Source: CAYSRC01 sp964433495 (GTDB taxonomy: Bacteria; Bacillota; Clostridia; Oscillospirales; Ruminococcaceae). From it: a stretch of DNA of 57,811 nucleotides. Position numbers and translations under genes: made by a program. Numbering within the stretch: position 1 is the first letter of the stretch; each line of letters opens with the position of its first letter. Below, one piece after another: positions 33,508 to 41,804 of this stretch. The notes below the pieces were generated by a model. That model did no database searches and was not told the DNA's origin. It was given only the letters and a program-made list of their open reading frames with translations. The stretch is taken from positions 1 to 57,811 of the forward strand of contig CAYSRC010000010.1 of the NCBI GenBank assembly GCA_964433495.1. Reading direction: 5' to 3'.

Positions 33508-34905
33508 TTACCACACGGTCGACACGCTCTCGCCCGCCAGCAGCGCGTCCACCCCGGCGTCCAGCCGCTCGCAAAAGGTCTCGCGGACCGAGTAGCCGGT
33601 GAACGCGCCGTCCACCCACACCGCCAAAAGCCGCGACGACACCCGCCGCAGGGACAGCGTCCTCGTGCCGTAGCTGCCCTCAAAGATAAGCGCGGCGACC
33701 TCCTCGCCGTCCGCCGCGCCCGCGTCGCACGGGGTGTCCGAAACCGCCGAGCACGCGAGCCTGTAAAAGCTGTCCCACACATCGCCGTCGAGCGGGACGC
33801 CGGCCGCGCTCGACGAGCCGTCGGGGGCGATGTCCGCGACAAGCTCTTTGCCGTACACCTCGACCGAGAGGCGCGTCGTCTCCTCGAGTGCGGGCGCGGC
33901 AAAATAGCGGGTGATGAGGGTCGTCCCGTCGATTTCCGCCCAGTTCACAAGGCGCGAGACGACGAGCCACACCACGTCGGTGCCCCGCTTGTGGGCAAAA
34001 TAGTCGCCGCTCACATCGTCGGGGACAAGGTCGACGACCGCGCTCTCGCCGCCGTACTCGACCGTCAGCGTCAGGTCGGGGTCGTCAAAGCCGTACCCCG
34101 CAAGCGCCGCGTCGCTGTCGGCGAGCGCAACCGCCTTATATGCCCCGAACTCCATAATCCTTCCGAAATACTCGCCGAAGACCTCGGGCGGGACGAGGTC
34201 GCTCCAGCCGCCGGCGGGGCTTGTCTGCCGGTGGATGTAGCTGTTGCCGTATCCGTCGGTCACCGTCTCGGGGCTGACCTCAAAACGGTAGACAACGCCG
34301 TCCCGCTCGACCGACACCGCGTCCGCCCTGTCGCCCGCGTCGTTTGTGTACTTGCCCTCGACGTGGGGCGCGAGCAGGGTGTCGACGAGCATGATCGACT
34401 CGCCCAAAAAATAGCTGAACTGCGAGGTGTTGCCCGCGTAGACGCCGTCGTCCCCCGACAGCATGTAGTAGCGATAGCTCTCGTCCCGCACACGGTCGCC
34501 GAGGGTCAGGGTCAGCCCCTCGCCGTCGGCGAAGGTTATCTCGACCGTCGCGGACGGACGGTCAAAGCCGTACTTTTCATACTCATCGGTCTCGAGCCGG
34601 TAGGACGCCGTGAGGGAGGTGCAGCTTCGCGCAAAATCGTAATACCGGCTCTTCTGCTGGGGCAGCCACTCGTTGCCCTCGACCTGCCAGGTGTAATCCC
34701 CGCCCGCGCGGTAGACGGTATAGCTGCCGTACCCGTTGGTCACGACGGCGCGCTCAAGCTCCTCCTCGTCGCGCTCGATCAGGCGGTAGGTCTTTTTGCC
34801 CTCCTCCTCGGGCGGGGCGGTGAGTGTGAGCACCGCCCACAGCGCACCCCCCAAAAGGACGAGGGCCGCGGCGAGCAGCAGTGCGGTGAGCTTTTTGCCC
34901 TTCAC
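33508..34905 (-). CDS. DUF4340 domain protein of a Gld-like ABC system
   Basis: 465 residues: short basic N-terminus, one membrane anchor (about 8-30), then an extracellular domain rich in Asp, Gly, Tyr and beta-strand patterns. A KYGFDRPSATVEITFADGEGLTLTLGD segment (near 111-138) and a later repeat of the same logic (LAGYGFDDPDLTLTVEYGGES, near 266-286) are the two DUF4340 units. Proteins of this type accompany GldA/F/G-like ABC transporters, where they seem to serve as an auxiliary surface subunit. It follows the GldG-like gene by 1 bp and is the last gene of the operon. Confidence 0.85.
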   Translation of the reverse strand: MKGKKLTALLLAAALVLLGGALWAVLTLTAPPEEEGKKTYRLIERDEEELERAVVTNGYGSYTVYRAGGDYTWQVEGNEWLPQQKSRYYDFARSCTSLTASYRLETDEYEKYGFDRPSATVEITFADGEGLTLTLGDRVRDESYRYYMLSGDDGVYAGNTSQFSYFLGESIMLVDTLLAPHVEGKYTNDAGDRADAVSVERDGVVYRFEVSPETVTDGYGNSYIHRQTSPAGGWSDLVPPEVFGEYFGRIMEFGAYKAVALADSDAALAGYGFDDPDLTLTVEYGGESAVVDLVPDDVSGDYFAHKRGTDVVWLVVSRLVNWAEIDGTTLITRYFAAPALEETTRLSVEVYGKELVADIAPDGSSSAAGVPLDGDVWDSFYRLACSAVSDTPCDAGAADGEEVAALIFEGSYGTRTLSLRRVSSRLLAVWVDGAFTGYSVRETFCERLDAGVDALLAGESVSTVW

Positions 34906-34906
34906 T

Positions 34907-36343
34907 CTATCTGTTCCTCCTTCGGATAAACACGGTGACGCCGGCCGCGAGCACGAGCGCGGGGATGACCGCCATGAACACGGCGCCTATCGTCCTCGCG
35001 TCCCCCTGCGACAGCGAGATGGGCGAGCCGCCCAGCGTCTTGGGCGACGCCGAGATGCTTATGCTGCTCGGGGCGATGAAATCCATGAGACCCACCATCA
35101 CCTCGGCGTTGTTGATGCCCTCGGTCGTCAAAAAGCCTCCGTCATACACGAACAGCTCTGAGCCGAACACGACGAGGTTTGAGCTCTTGGGCACCCCGTC
35201 CTCGAGCACCGAGATCCGCGCGCGGGCGGCGGCGCAGAGGTCGCCCCGCAGCTCGGCCTCAAAGCCCTCGTCGGCGCCCGCGACCGGGTACTCATACGCC
35301 GTGTCGAAAAAGCCGAGCACGGGTACGACGCTCACCGAGCCCGACTGCGCGTACAGGATGTGCAGCGAGCGGGTGAACGCCGAGATGCTGTACCCGCTCT
35401 TCGCCGCGGCCCCGCCGCACACCGCGTCGTCGAGATAGCGCACGACGGTCGCGCCGTCCATCTCGCTGACGATGTGGTTGGGGTCGGACTCGCGGACGTA
35501 GCTGTCGGTGACCTCGATGCCGTAGCTCTGCAAAAACTCCTCGAGCGCCGTCAGCTCGGGCTGCCCGACCGACGCGAAGTAGACGATGCTCGTCCCGTAC
35601 TCGCCGCCGTTGTACAAAAAGTCCTCGAGCTTGCCTATCTCCGCCTCGGTAAAGTCGGCGGTGGGCTCGTTGATAAACAGTACCTTTACGTCGTTCGGTA
35701 TCTCCTCGACAAGGGTGCCCACCTCGCTCACCGCATAGTTGTTGAGGGTGAGCAGCGCCCCGAGGTCGGCGTGGGCCGCCTCCCCGTGGCCCGAGGTGAA
35801 CGCGACGCCCGCCGCGTTGTCCCCCGTCATCGCGAGCAGGCTCGACGCCAGCACCTCCTCGGCCTGCGAGGACACGATGCTGGCCCCGTCCGACGACATG
35901 GTGAACAGGGTGTCGATGCCTATCTCGTTCGCCCTGCCCGACGACAGGTTGTGGATGATGATGTCCCCCTCGCGAACCGACAGCTCGGGATACTCCGACT
36001 TTATCGAGGGCTCGGAGATGGGGCTTATATAGCGCACCTCGATGTTGTCGTTTACCTTCTCGGCGCGCTCGAGTATGGTGCACACCTGCGCGAAATACGG
36101 GCTGCTCTCGGCGAATTCGGTGCGCTCGTAGAGCACCGTCACCCGGACGGGGACGTCAATCGACTCGAACGCCTCGACCACGTTTTCGCTGACGCTGAAC
36201 GCCCGCGAGGCGGTGAGGTCGACCGAAAGCCCCAGCCTGTCGCTGAGCAGCGACGCCAGCACGTTGACGCCCACCGCGAACACCGCGACAAGCACCGTGA
36301 TCACCACGGCCAGCACGCCGTACTTAAACCTTCTGTTGTTCAT
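34907..36343 (-). CDS. GldG-like ABC transporter auxiliary protein
   Basis: 478 residues with membrane helices at both ends (about 8-30 and 448-470). The external middle part contains LSVDLTASRAFSVSENVVEAFESIDVPVRVTVLYE (about 40-75), characteristic of GldG/ABC_transp_aux proteins, and GHGEAAHADLGALLTLNNYAVSEVG near 185-210. It sits between the ABC permease and the DUF4340 gene. Together they form a complete Gld-like exporter unit. In Bacteroidetes GldG supports gliding, but in Bacillota the role is unknown. Confidence 0.87.
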   Translation of the reverse strand: MNNRRFKYGVLAVVITVLVAVFAVGVNVLASLLSDRLGLSVDLTASRAFSVSENVVEAFESIDVPVRVTVLYERTEFAESSPYFAQVCTILERAEKVNDNIEVRYISPISEPSIKSEYPELSVREGDIIIHNLSSGRANEIGIDTLFTMSSDGASIVSSQAEEVLASSLLAMTGDNAAGVAFTSGHGEAAHADLGALLTLNNYAVSEVGTLVEEIPNDVKVLFINEPTADFTEAEIGKLEDFLYNGGEYGTSIVYFASVGQPELTALEEFLQSYGIEVTDSYVRESDPNHIVSEMDGATVVRYLDDAVCGGAAAKSGYSISAFTRSLHILYAQSGSVSVVPVLGFFDTAYEYPVAGADEGFEAELRGDLCAAARARISVLEDGVPKSSNLVVFGSELFVYDGGFLTTEGINNAEVMVGLMDFIAPSSISISASPKTLGGSPISLSQGDARTIGAVFMAVIPALVLAAGVTVFIRRRNR

Positions 36344-36358
36344 ATGCGCGCGCCTCCC

Positions 36359-37063
36359 TTAAGCAAAACGGCGCTTTTCGTAGACACGCACCGTAAAAAA
36401 GCAGAACAAAAACTGAACGGTCAGAAAGAACACCGCCGCGTCCAGCCGCAGCGTCCCCATCCTGAAGGCATAAAACCTCGAGTCAAACGACAGCGCCGAC
36501 GCGAGCGTCTCGGCGAAGGGCGCGTTTATCATCTCGGGGATGTACTTGATGATCCCGATGAGCAGCATCGCGGCAAAGGACGCCACCGCGGCGACGATCT
36601 GGTTTTCGGTGAGGGAGGAGATGAACATGCCGATCGAGATCATCGCCCCGCCCATGAGCGCGGTGCCGATGTACATGCCGACGACGACCGGCCACTCGAC
36701 CTCGGCAAACGCCGAGAGCACCACGCCGAACACAATCGAGATCGAGATGTTGATGAGATAGACCAGCATCGCGCTGATAAACTTGCCCAAAACCATCTCC
36801 CACAGGGTGATGGGCGCCGTCAGCAGCGCCTGCTCGGTCTTTTGGCGCTTGTCCTCGCTGAACAGGCGCATCGTGAGGATGGGGATGACGAACATCGACA
36901 CCGTGCCCATCATCGAGAAGGTCGCGCGCAGGTCGGTGGTGCCGGTGTAGAGGGACGACATCATAAAGCTGTAGCCCGACACCGCCCAAAACACCGCCAT
37001 GCAGATGTATCCGATGGGCGACTGAAAATACGCCCTGAACTCACGTCTTATGATCGCACTCAT
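36359..37063 (-). CDS. ABC-2 type permease (GldF-like)
   Basis: 234-residue membrane subunit with about six helices. The start MSAIIRREFRAYFQSPIGYICMAVFW and the middle segment RLFSEDKRQKTEQALLTAPITLWEMVLGKF (near 66-95) are diagnostic of the ABC-2 permease partner of GldG-type systems. ATG 37063 overlaps the ATPase stop by 4 bp, and the GldG-like gene begins 15 bp downstream. Confidence 0.9.
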   Translation of the reverse strand: MSAIIRREFRAYFQSPIGYICMAVFWAVSGYSFMMSSLYTGTTDLRATFSMMGTVSMFVIPILTMRLFSEDKRQKTEQALLTAPITLWEMVLGKFISAMLVYLINISISIVFGVVLSAFAEVEWPVVVGMYIGTALMGGAMISIGMFISSLTENQIVAAVASFAAMLLIGIIKYIPEMINAPFAETLASALSFDSRFYAFRMGTLRLDAAVFFLTVQFLFCFFTVRVYEKRRFA

Positions 37064-38004
37064 GCTCTGTCCTCCCCGCCGTTTATGAGCGTAAGGAAAA
37101 TGTCCTCAAGCGACAGCTCGAGGAAGCGAAGGCCCAAAATCTCGCAGCCGCCGCCGACAAGGCTTGCAGCCGCCTGCGCCCGGATGTCCCCGCCGTCCTT
37201 CGGCTTGACGCTGAACTCGCTTGCGCCGCGCTCGCGGCAGTCGACCCGCTCGACGCGAGCCACCCCGGGCAGACCCGACAGGATGCGCTCGGCGTCCTCG
37301 CCGCCGCCCGCGACCCGCACCGCCACCGTGCCGCCGCCCGACAGCGCCCGCGACAGGTTGTCGGGGGTGTCGTCCGCGACAAGCGCGCCCCTGTTGATGA
37401 CGATCACCCGCTCGCACACCGCCTCTATCTCGGACAGGATGTGCGAGGACAGGATGACCGTGCGCGTCTCGCCCAGCTTTTTTATAAGGTTCCTTATATC
37501 GATGATCTGCGCAGGGTCGAGGCCCACCGTCGGCTCGTCGAGGATGAGCACGTCGGGGTCGCCCACCAGCGCGCCCGCGACCCCCACCCTTTGGCGGTAG
37601 CCCTTGGACAGGTTCTTGATGACCCGCCTGTACACGTCTTCGATGCGCACCTCGCGGCAGATGTCCTCAATGTGGCTGCGCCGCGGCTTTTTGCACTTTT
37701 TTAAATCATAGATAAAGTCGAGATACTCCTCGACCGTCATGTCGAGATAGAGCGGCGGCAGCTCGGGCAGATAGCCTATCTTTGCCTTTGCGCGCTTGGG
37801 CTCCTCAAACACGTCGACGCCGTCCACCGTCACCGAGCCCTCGCTCGCCGAGAGATAGCCGGTGATGATGTTCATCGTCGTCGACTTGCCCGCGCCGTTC
37901 GGGCCCAAAAAGCCCAGCACCTCGCCGTCGCGCACGGTGAAGCTCAGGTTGTCCACCGCCGTCTTTTCGCCGTAGCGCTTGGTCACGTTTTTGACCTCTA
38001 TCAT
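37060..38004 (-). CDS. ABC transporter ATP-binding protein (GldA-like)
   Basis: 314 residues. An ABC domain with Walker A GPNGAGKST (about 35-43), the signature region LSKGYRQRVGVAGALVGDP (about 135-153), Walker B VLILDEPTVGLDP and the switch His region SSHILSEIEAVC. A C-terminal extension of about 90 residues (DUF4162-like) is typical of drug/Gld exporter ATPases. I chose ATG 38004 because the domain begins there (MIEVKNVTKRYG) with an AGG-containing site upstream. It is the first gene of the four-gene operon. Confidence 0.92.
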   Translation of the reverse strand: MIEVKNVTKRYGEKTAVDNLSFTVRDGEVLGFLGPNGAGKSTTMNIITGYLSASEGSVTVDGVDVFEEPKRAKAKIGYLPELPPLYLDMTVEEYLDFIYDLKKCKKPRRSHIEDICREVRIEDVYRRVIKNLSKGYRQRVGVAGALVGDPDVLILDEPTVGLDPAQIIDIRNLIKKLGETRTVILSSHILSEIEAVCERVIVINRGALVADDTPDNLSRALSGGGTVAVRVAGGGEDAERILSGLPGVARVERVDCRERGASEFSVKPKDGGDIRAQAAASLVGGGCEILGLRFLELSLEDIFLTLINGGEDRA

Positions 38005-38135
38005 AAAAAATCCTCGTCTCTTTCCCGAGTAGATTTTGCGCCGCAAAGGGCGGCGCGGCGGGAACGCCCGCTTTTCGGCGGTGAATCCCCTCACCGCCCA
38101 ATCGCCGAACCTCGGGGCTTTTTGCCCCTCATTGA

Positions 38136-38164
38136 ATTATACCAACGGCGGCGGCGCTTGGCAA
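38136..38164 (-). promoter_or_regulatory. Sigma-A promoter of the Gld-like operon
   Basis: Minus strand TTGCCA (38164-38159), a 17-bp spacer and TATAAT (38141-38136) with the extended TG. Right after the predicted start the RNA has a GGGGC-AAAAA-GCCCC hairpin (38126-38112), which may stabilise the message. Confidence 0.75.
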
Positions 38165-38410
38165 CCGCCGCACTGTGAACAACCGCTGAAATTTGTTTTA
38201 AACCCGGACAACGCCTCGCCCCCGCGAACCTGCTGCGCACAAGCGCCCTCACAGGCGATTGCCTCGGTGACTGCACCTCGAAGATCCCCGCAAAACAGCG
38301 CTCCCCCGGCCGCGCGGCTTAAGACGCTGAGCCGCAGGACAGGGGGAACACCGAAAGAGATCTGCCGGGCGCTGCGACATCCTCCCCGAGCACAGCCGGG
38401 GAACGGGGCC
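38165..38410. other. Intergenic stretch, no gene seen
   Basis: This lies between the MFS stop and the Gld operon promoter. It is GC-rich, without a convincing terminator or repeat copy. Confidence 0.4.
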
Positions 38411-39619
38411 TTACGCCTTCTTTTTGTCCCTGTAGATAAAGGCGAACACGGGCGCGACGAGCGCCATGCACACAACGGGGATGAACATCGCGTAGGTGTA
38501 GCCGACGCTGTCCGCTATGTTGCCGATGATGGGCGCCGCAAAGGTCGCGCCGATGCCGGTGAAGAGCGCGGTCATCGAGGTCGCGGTGGCAGAGTACTCG
38601 GGATACTCGTCGCAAGCGAGCACCACCTTAAGGGTGTAGTTGGGCCCACTGATAAAGCCGATGAGGAAGGTCGCCGCGTGCCAGAACACCGCGTTGTTGA
38701 TAAGCAGCCCCGCCGCCGCGACGGCGGCCGTCAGCAGCCCCTGCGCCTTGAGATAGCCCGCGGCCGAAAAGCGCCTGCCGTACGCCGCGTACAAAAGGCG
38801 CGCGGGGATCATGCCCAGCGAGTACATCATAATGATGGTGGCGTAGGTCTCGGGGGTGTAGACGGCGGGGTCGAGCTGCTCGAGATAGGTGGGCAGCCAG
38901 GTCATGAAGTACATGAACACCGACATGAGCAGGCTTCCGACAAAGAGGCCTATCATGTTTCGGTTTGTGAGCATCTTGAGATAGGGGATCTTGACCTTCT
39001 CGCCCGCGCGCTTGATGTCGACGACGGGCACCGGCTTTTTGATGATCGCAAAAACGACAAGAAACAGCACGCCGAACGCCGCAACGACCGCGCCGACGGC
39101 CATGTACGCGCCGCCCCAGCCCGAGCTCGAGGGATTTTTGCGCAGCATGTACGCCGCAAACTGCGGGCCTATCATCGCGCCGACGCCGTACAGCATGTGC
39201 AGGATGGACAGGTACTTCGTGCGCTCATCGCCGTAGATGTCGGCGAGATACACCCCGCATATGTTGTCGACAAAGGTGCTCATCATGCCGAGGATGACGC
39301 GCAGGACGATGAACACCATCACGGCGGGCACGCTGCCGATGGCCATCATCACCCCGCCGTACAGCACGACCGACAGGCCGAGCAGCAGGCCCTTGTCGAG
39401 CCTGTCCACAAACATCGCCGTCAGCAGCATGATGATAATCTGTCCCACGCTCTCGGCGCTTGTGAACAGCGACGCCTGCGCGACCGTCATGCCGTAGTGC
39501 TCTTTGACGCTGGGCAGCAGCGTGCTGAACATGTTGTAGGACAGCGCATAGGACGCCATAAAGACAAAGCAGAAGATGAGCACCGTCTTGGCGCGGGCTG
39601 CGTTTGAAACCTTTTTCAT
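38411..39619 (-). CDS. MFS transporter
   Basis: 402 residues with 12 predicted helices. YNMFSTLLPSVKEHYGMTVAQASLFTSAESVGQ (about 30-62) leads to the motif A loop FVDRLDKGLLLG (about 70-81), and a second-half equivalent AAYGRRFSAAGYLKAQ lies near 262-277. It is not the drug-efflux type at 7238. The substrate is unknown, and sugars, organic acids or nucleosides are possible. I chose ATG 39619 because GAGGTG lies 9 bp upstream. The transcript probably begins about 310 nt upstream and carries a terminator in its leader. Confidence 0.85.
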   Translation of the reverse strand: MKKVSNAARAKTVLIFCFVFMASYALSYNMFSTLLPSVKEHYGMTVAQASLFTSAESVGQIIIMLLTAMFVDRLDKGLLLGLSVVLYGGVMMAIGSVPAVMVFIVLRVILGMMSTFVDNICGVYLADIYGDERTKYLSILHMLYGVGAMIGPQFAAYMLRKNPSSSGWGGAYMAVGAVVAAFGVLFLVVFAIIKKPVPVVDIKRAGEKVKIPYLKMLTNRNMIGLFVGSLLMSVFMYFMTWLPTYLEQLDPAVYTPETYATIIMMYSLGMIPARLLYAAYGRRFSAAGYLKAQGLLTAAVAAAGLLINNAVFWHAATFLIGFISGPNYTLKVVLACDEYPEYSATATSMTALFTGIGATFAAPIIGNIADSVGYTYAMFIPVVCMALVAPVFAFIYRDKKKA

Positions 39620-39761
39620 TTTTCCGTTCACCTCGCAAAATTCCTGTCGGCGGGAAAAGCGCACGCTGGGCCCGGTCGGCCCCTCACCGCCCCGCCGCGC
39701 GTCCGAAGCGCGGCTTTGGGCATTTCTTTCAAAGGGATTCCCCGCAGAGAAACATCTTTAC

Positions 39762-39798
39762 ACAAAAATACAGCTATCCGCAAGCGGATACTGTATTT
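39762..39798 (-). terminator. Terminator-like hairpin within the MFS leader
   Basis: The minus-strand RNA pairs AAATACAGTATCCG (39798-39785) with CGGATAGCTGTATTT (39780-39766), with one bulged base, around a 4-nt loop. TTTTTG overlaps the end of the stem. It lies between the predicted start (about 39927) and the ATG at 39619. Confidence 0.65.
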
Positions 39799-39933
39799 CC
39801 GATTATGCGCACGGCGCACCCGCGGGCGGACGTTTTTTGGGGCGGCCCTCGCCGATACCCCCGCAAAACCCGCGTCCGAAGTTGAATTTTCCCCTGCCGG
39901 GATTTCGATCAACCCGACGACATGTCTCGATAA

Positions 39934-39963
39934 ATTATAGCACACCGACCGCGGCATGTTCAA
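39934..39963 (-). promoter_or_regulatory. Sigma-A promoter of the MFS gene, with long leader
   Basis: Minus strand TTGAAC (39963-39958), an 18-bp spacer and TATAAT (39939-39934), with TG at the extended -10. The 300-nt leader contains a GGACG/CGTCC closed domain and the terminator above. I could not match it to a known riboswitch. Confidence 0.65.
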
Positions 39964-40007
39964 TACAAAAATTGCGCGGCGGGTCGCCGAAAGGAGCCAA
40001 AACCCGC

Positions 40008-41282
40008 TCACTCGGCGCGGCTCTGCCCCGAGCCGTCCCCGTCCTCGTCGTAGAGCACCCGTATCTCGGCCTTCTCCACCCGTTTGCCGTCCGCCTCAAG
40101 CACCCGCACGGCGAGGTTGCGCCACACAAAGCTGTCGTCCTTTTCGGGCAGATGCCCGAGCTCGCCCGTTATCCAGCCGCCGACGGTGACGCTGTCCGTC
40201 TGCTCGTCGATGCCGAGGCGCTCGAACAGCTTGTCGATGTTCGCGCCGCCGAGCACGATGTACTCGCCCTCGGACGGCTCGCTTATCTCCTCGACGACGT
40301 TGTCGTGCTCGTCCCATATCTCTCCGACGATCTCCTCCAGGATGTCCTCGAGCGTCACGATGCCGACGGTGCCGCCGAACTCGTCCACCACCACCGCCAT
40401 GTGGGATTTTGCGCGCTGAAGCTCGCCCAAAAGGTCGCCGATGCGCTTGTCCTCGGTGATGTAGTAGACAGGCCGGATAATCGAGGATATCTCGGCGCCC
40501 GAGACATACACCCTGTTGTAAAAGTCCTTGTGATAGATGATGCCGCAGATGTTGTCGATGCCCCCGTCGTACACGGGCAGACGGGAAAAGCCGGTGCCCG
40601 AAAAGAGCGCCGCTATCTCCTCGCGCGTCGCGCCGACGGGCACGGCGGTGAGGTCTGTGCGCGGGGTGAGGATGTCCCGCGCCTCGAGCTCGGAAAACTC
40701 GATGGCACTTCGGATGATCGTGCTCTCCTGCTCGTCGAGCCCGCCCTCCTGCTGGACCTCGTCGACGATGCTCAGCAGCTCCTCCTCGGTGATTACCCTG
40801 TCCTCCCGCGGCTTGAACACGAGGGAGACGAGCTTTTTCCACTGCCCGAAGAGATAGTTGAACGGTGTGCACAGCACCGCAAGCGCGTTGACGACGGGGG
40901 CGGTCGCCGCCGCGAACCGCTCGGGCATCTCCTTCGCGATGCTTTTAGGCGTGACCTCGCCGAAGATGAGCACCGCGACGGTGGTCACCGCCGTCGACAC
41001 GCCGGGGCCCGCATCGTCCCCCAACAGCCTGACAAACAGCATCGTCGACAGGGAGGCGCACGCGATGTTGACGATGTTGTTTCCGATTAAGATCGTGGAC
41101 AGCAATCTGTCGTAGTTGTCGGACAGCCTGAGCACGAGCGCGTACTTTTTGCTGCCCTTCTCCGCCGCGTTTTTCACCCTGATCCTGTTGAGGGATGAAA
41201 AAGCCGTCTCGGTCGCCGAAAAAAAGCCCGAGAGCAAGATCAAGACGACAACCGCCGCCGTGGTACCTGTATAGCCGTTCAT
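40008..41282 (-). CDS. CNNM/HlyC-type transporter (DUF21, CBS, CorC_HlyC)
   Basis: 424 residues. An N-terminal DUF21 membrane domain (about 1-180) carries the family's GFFSATETAFSSLNRIRVKN stretch and the IGNNIVNIACASLSTML helix. A CBS pair follows (about 200-320; RTDLTAVP, FGGTVGIVTLEDILEEIVGEI). The C-terminal CorC_HlyC domain spans about 335-415. Such proteins are linked to Mg2+ or Na+ handling, and the label hemolysin is historical. A promoter with a leader of about 440 nt, including a hairpin and a possible short ORF, lies upstream. Confidence 0.92.
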   Translation of the reverse strand: MNGYTGTTAAVVVLILLSGFFSATETAFSSLNRIRVKNAAEKGSKKYALVLRLSDNYDRLLSTILIGNNIVNIACASLSTMLFVRLLGDDAGPGVSTAVTTVAVLIFGEVTPKSIAKEMPERFAAATAPVVNALAVLCTPFNYLFGQWKKLVSLVFKPREDRVITEEELLSIVDEVQQEGGLDEQESTIIRSAIEFSELEARDILTPRTDLTAVPVGATREEIAALFSGTGFSRLPVYDGGIDNICGIIYHKDFYNRVYVSGAEISSIIRPVYYITEDKRIGDLLGELQRAKSHMAVVVDEFGGTVGIVTLEDILEEIVGEIWDEHDNVVEEISEPSEGEYIVLGGANIDKLFERLGIDEQTDSVTVGGWITGELGHLPEKDDSFVWRNLAVRVLEADGKRVEKAEIRVLYDEDGDGSGQSRAE

Positions 41283-41541
41283 AAAAAATCCTTCTGTTCC
41301 TTCTTAAAGTTCTTGAATTTGGGTTTGTTTATTTCAAAACGGAGCTCGCAGCCCCGAACCCTTCGGGTCTGCGGCGGGCCGCACTCCACGCGCGCCGTGC
41401 GCACAAGCACAGGCCCCCGCCGCACCGCGCCTCAGCCTCTCGCCCTTTCGCGGCACAGCCGACCGCGGGCGCACCCCCGGAAGGGACAACACGCCCCCAA
41501 AGCAAAAGCACGCCGGGACAGCAAAAAGCACAGCCGCACCC

Positions 41542-41676
41542 TCAAAGAGGTCGACCGTGCTCTTCGGTTTTAAGCCGTGCGGCGGCGCCCGCCCCGCGCT
41601 GCGGGAGCGGCTGCGCGCGTCCGACATTTACGCTTTTGTTGTCACGGGGGTCGGCATCACTGTCGGTGTCGTCCAA
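41542..41676 (-). CDS. Possible 44-codon small ORF in the CNNM leader
   Basis: Starts with TTG at 41676, 8 nt after GGAGG (41689-41685). Encodes an acidic-then-basic peptide beginning (M)DDTDSDADPRDNKSVNVG. There is no homologue I can recognise. The promoter, hairpin and ribosome site arrangement argues for translation, but the GC-rich tail of the peptide argues against strong selection. Confidence 0.3.
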   Translation of the reverse strand: MDDTDSDADPRDNKSVNVGRAQPLPQRGAGAAARLKTEEHGRPL

Positions 41677-41733
41677 GGTCAAGTCCTCCGAAATCGTGCC
41701 GGGCAGAGCCCTGCCCGCTTTGCTTTAAGCAAT

Positions 41734-41762
41734 ACTATACCAAAAAACGGCGGCGTTTGCAA
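41734..41762 (-). promoter_or_regulatory. Sigma-A promoter upstream of the CNNM gene
   Basis: Minus strand TTGCAA (41762-41757), a 17-bp spacer and TATAGT (41739-41734) with extended TG. A CGGGCAG/CTGCCCG hairpin (41717-41700) comes right after the start. The rest of 41283-41541 is GC-rich with no gene I accept. Confidence 0.65.
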
Positions 41763-41804
41763 CATTTTGTCTGCGGCGGCGCCTGCGGGCGCGCGGGCAA
41801 GCAC

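Noticed and set aside
41334..41627. A 97-codon minus-strand frame in the CNNM leader
   Set aside because: No ribosome site and Arg/Gly/Ala-rich composition. The TTG-started short frame fits better, but is itself uncertain.
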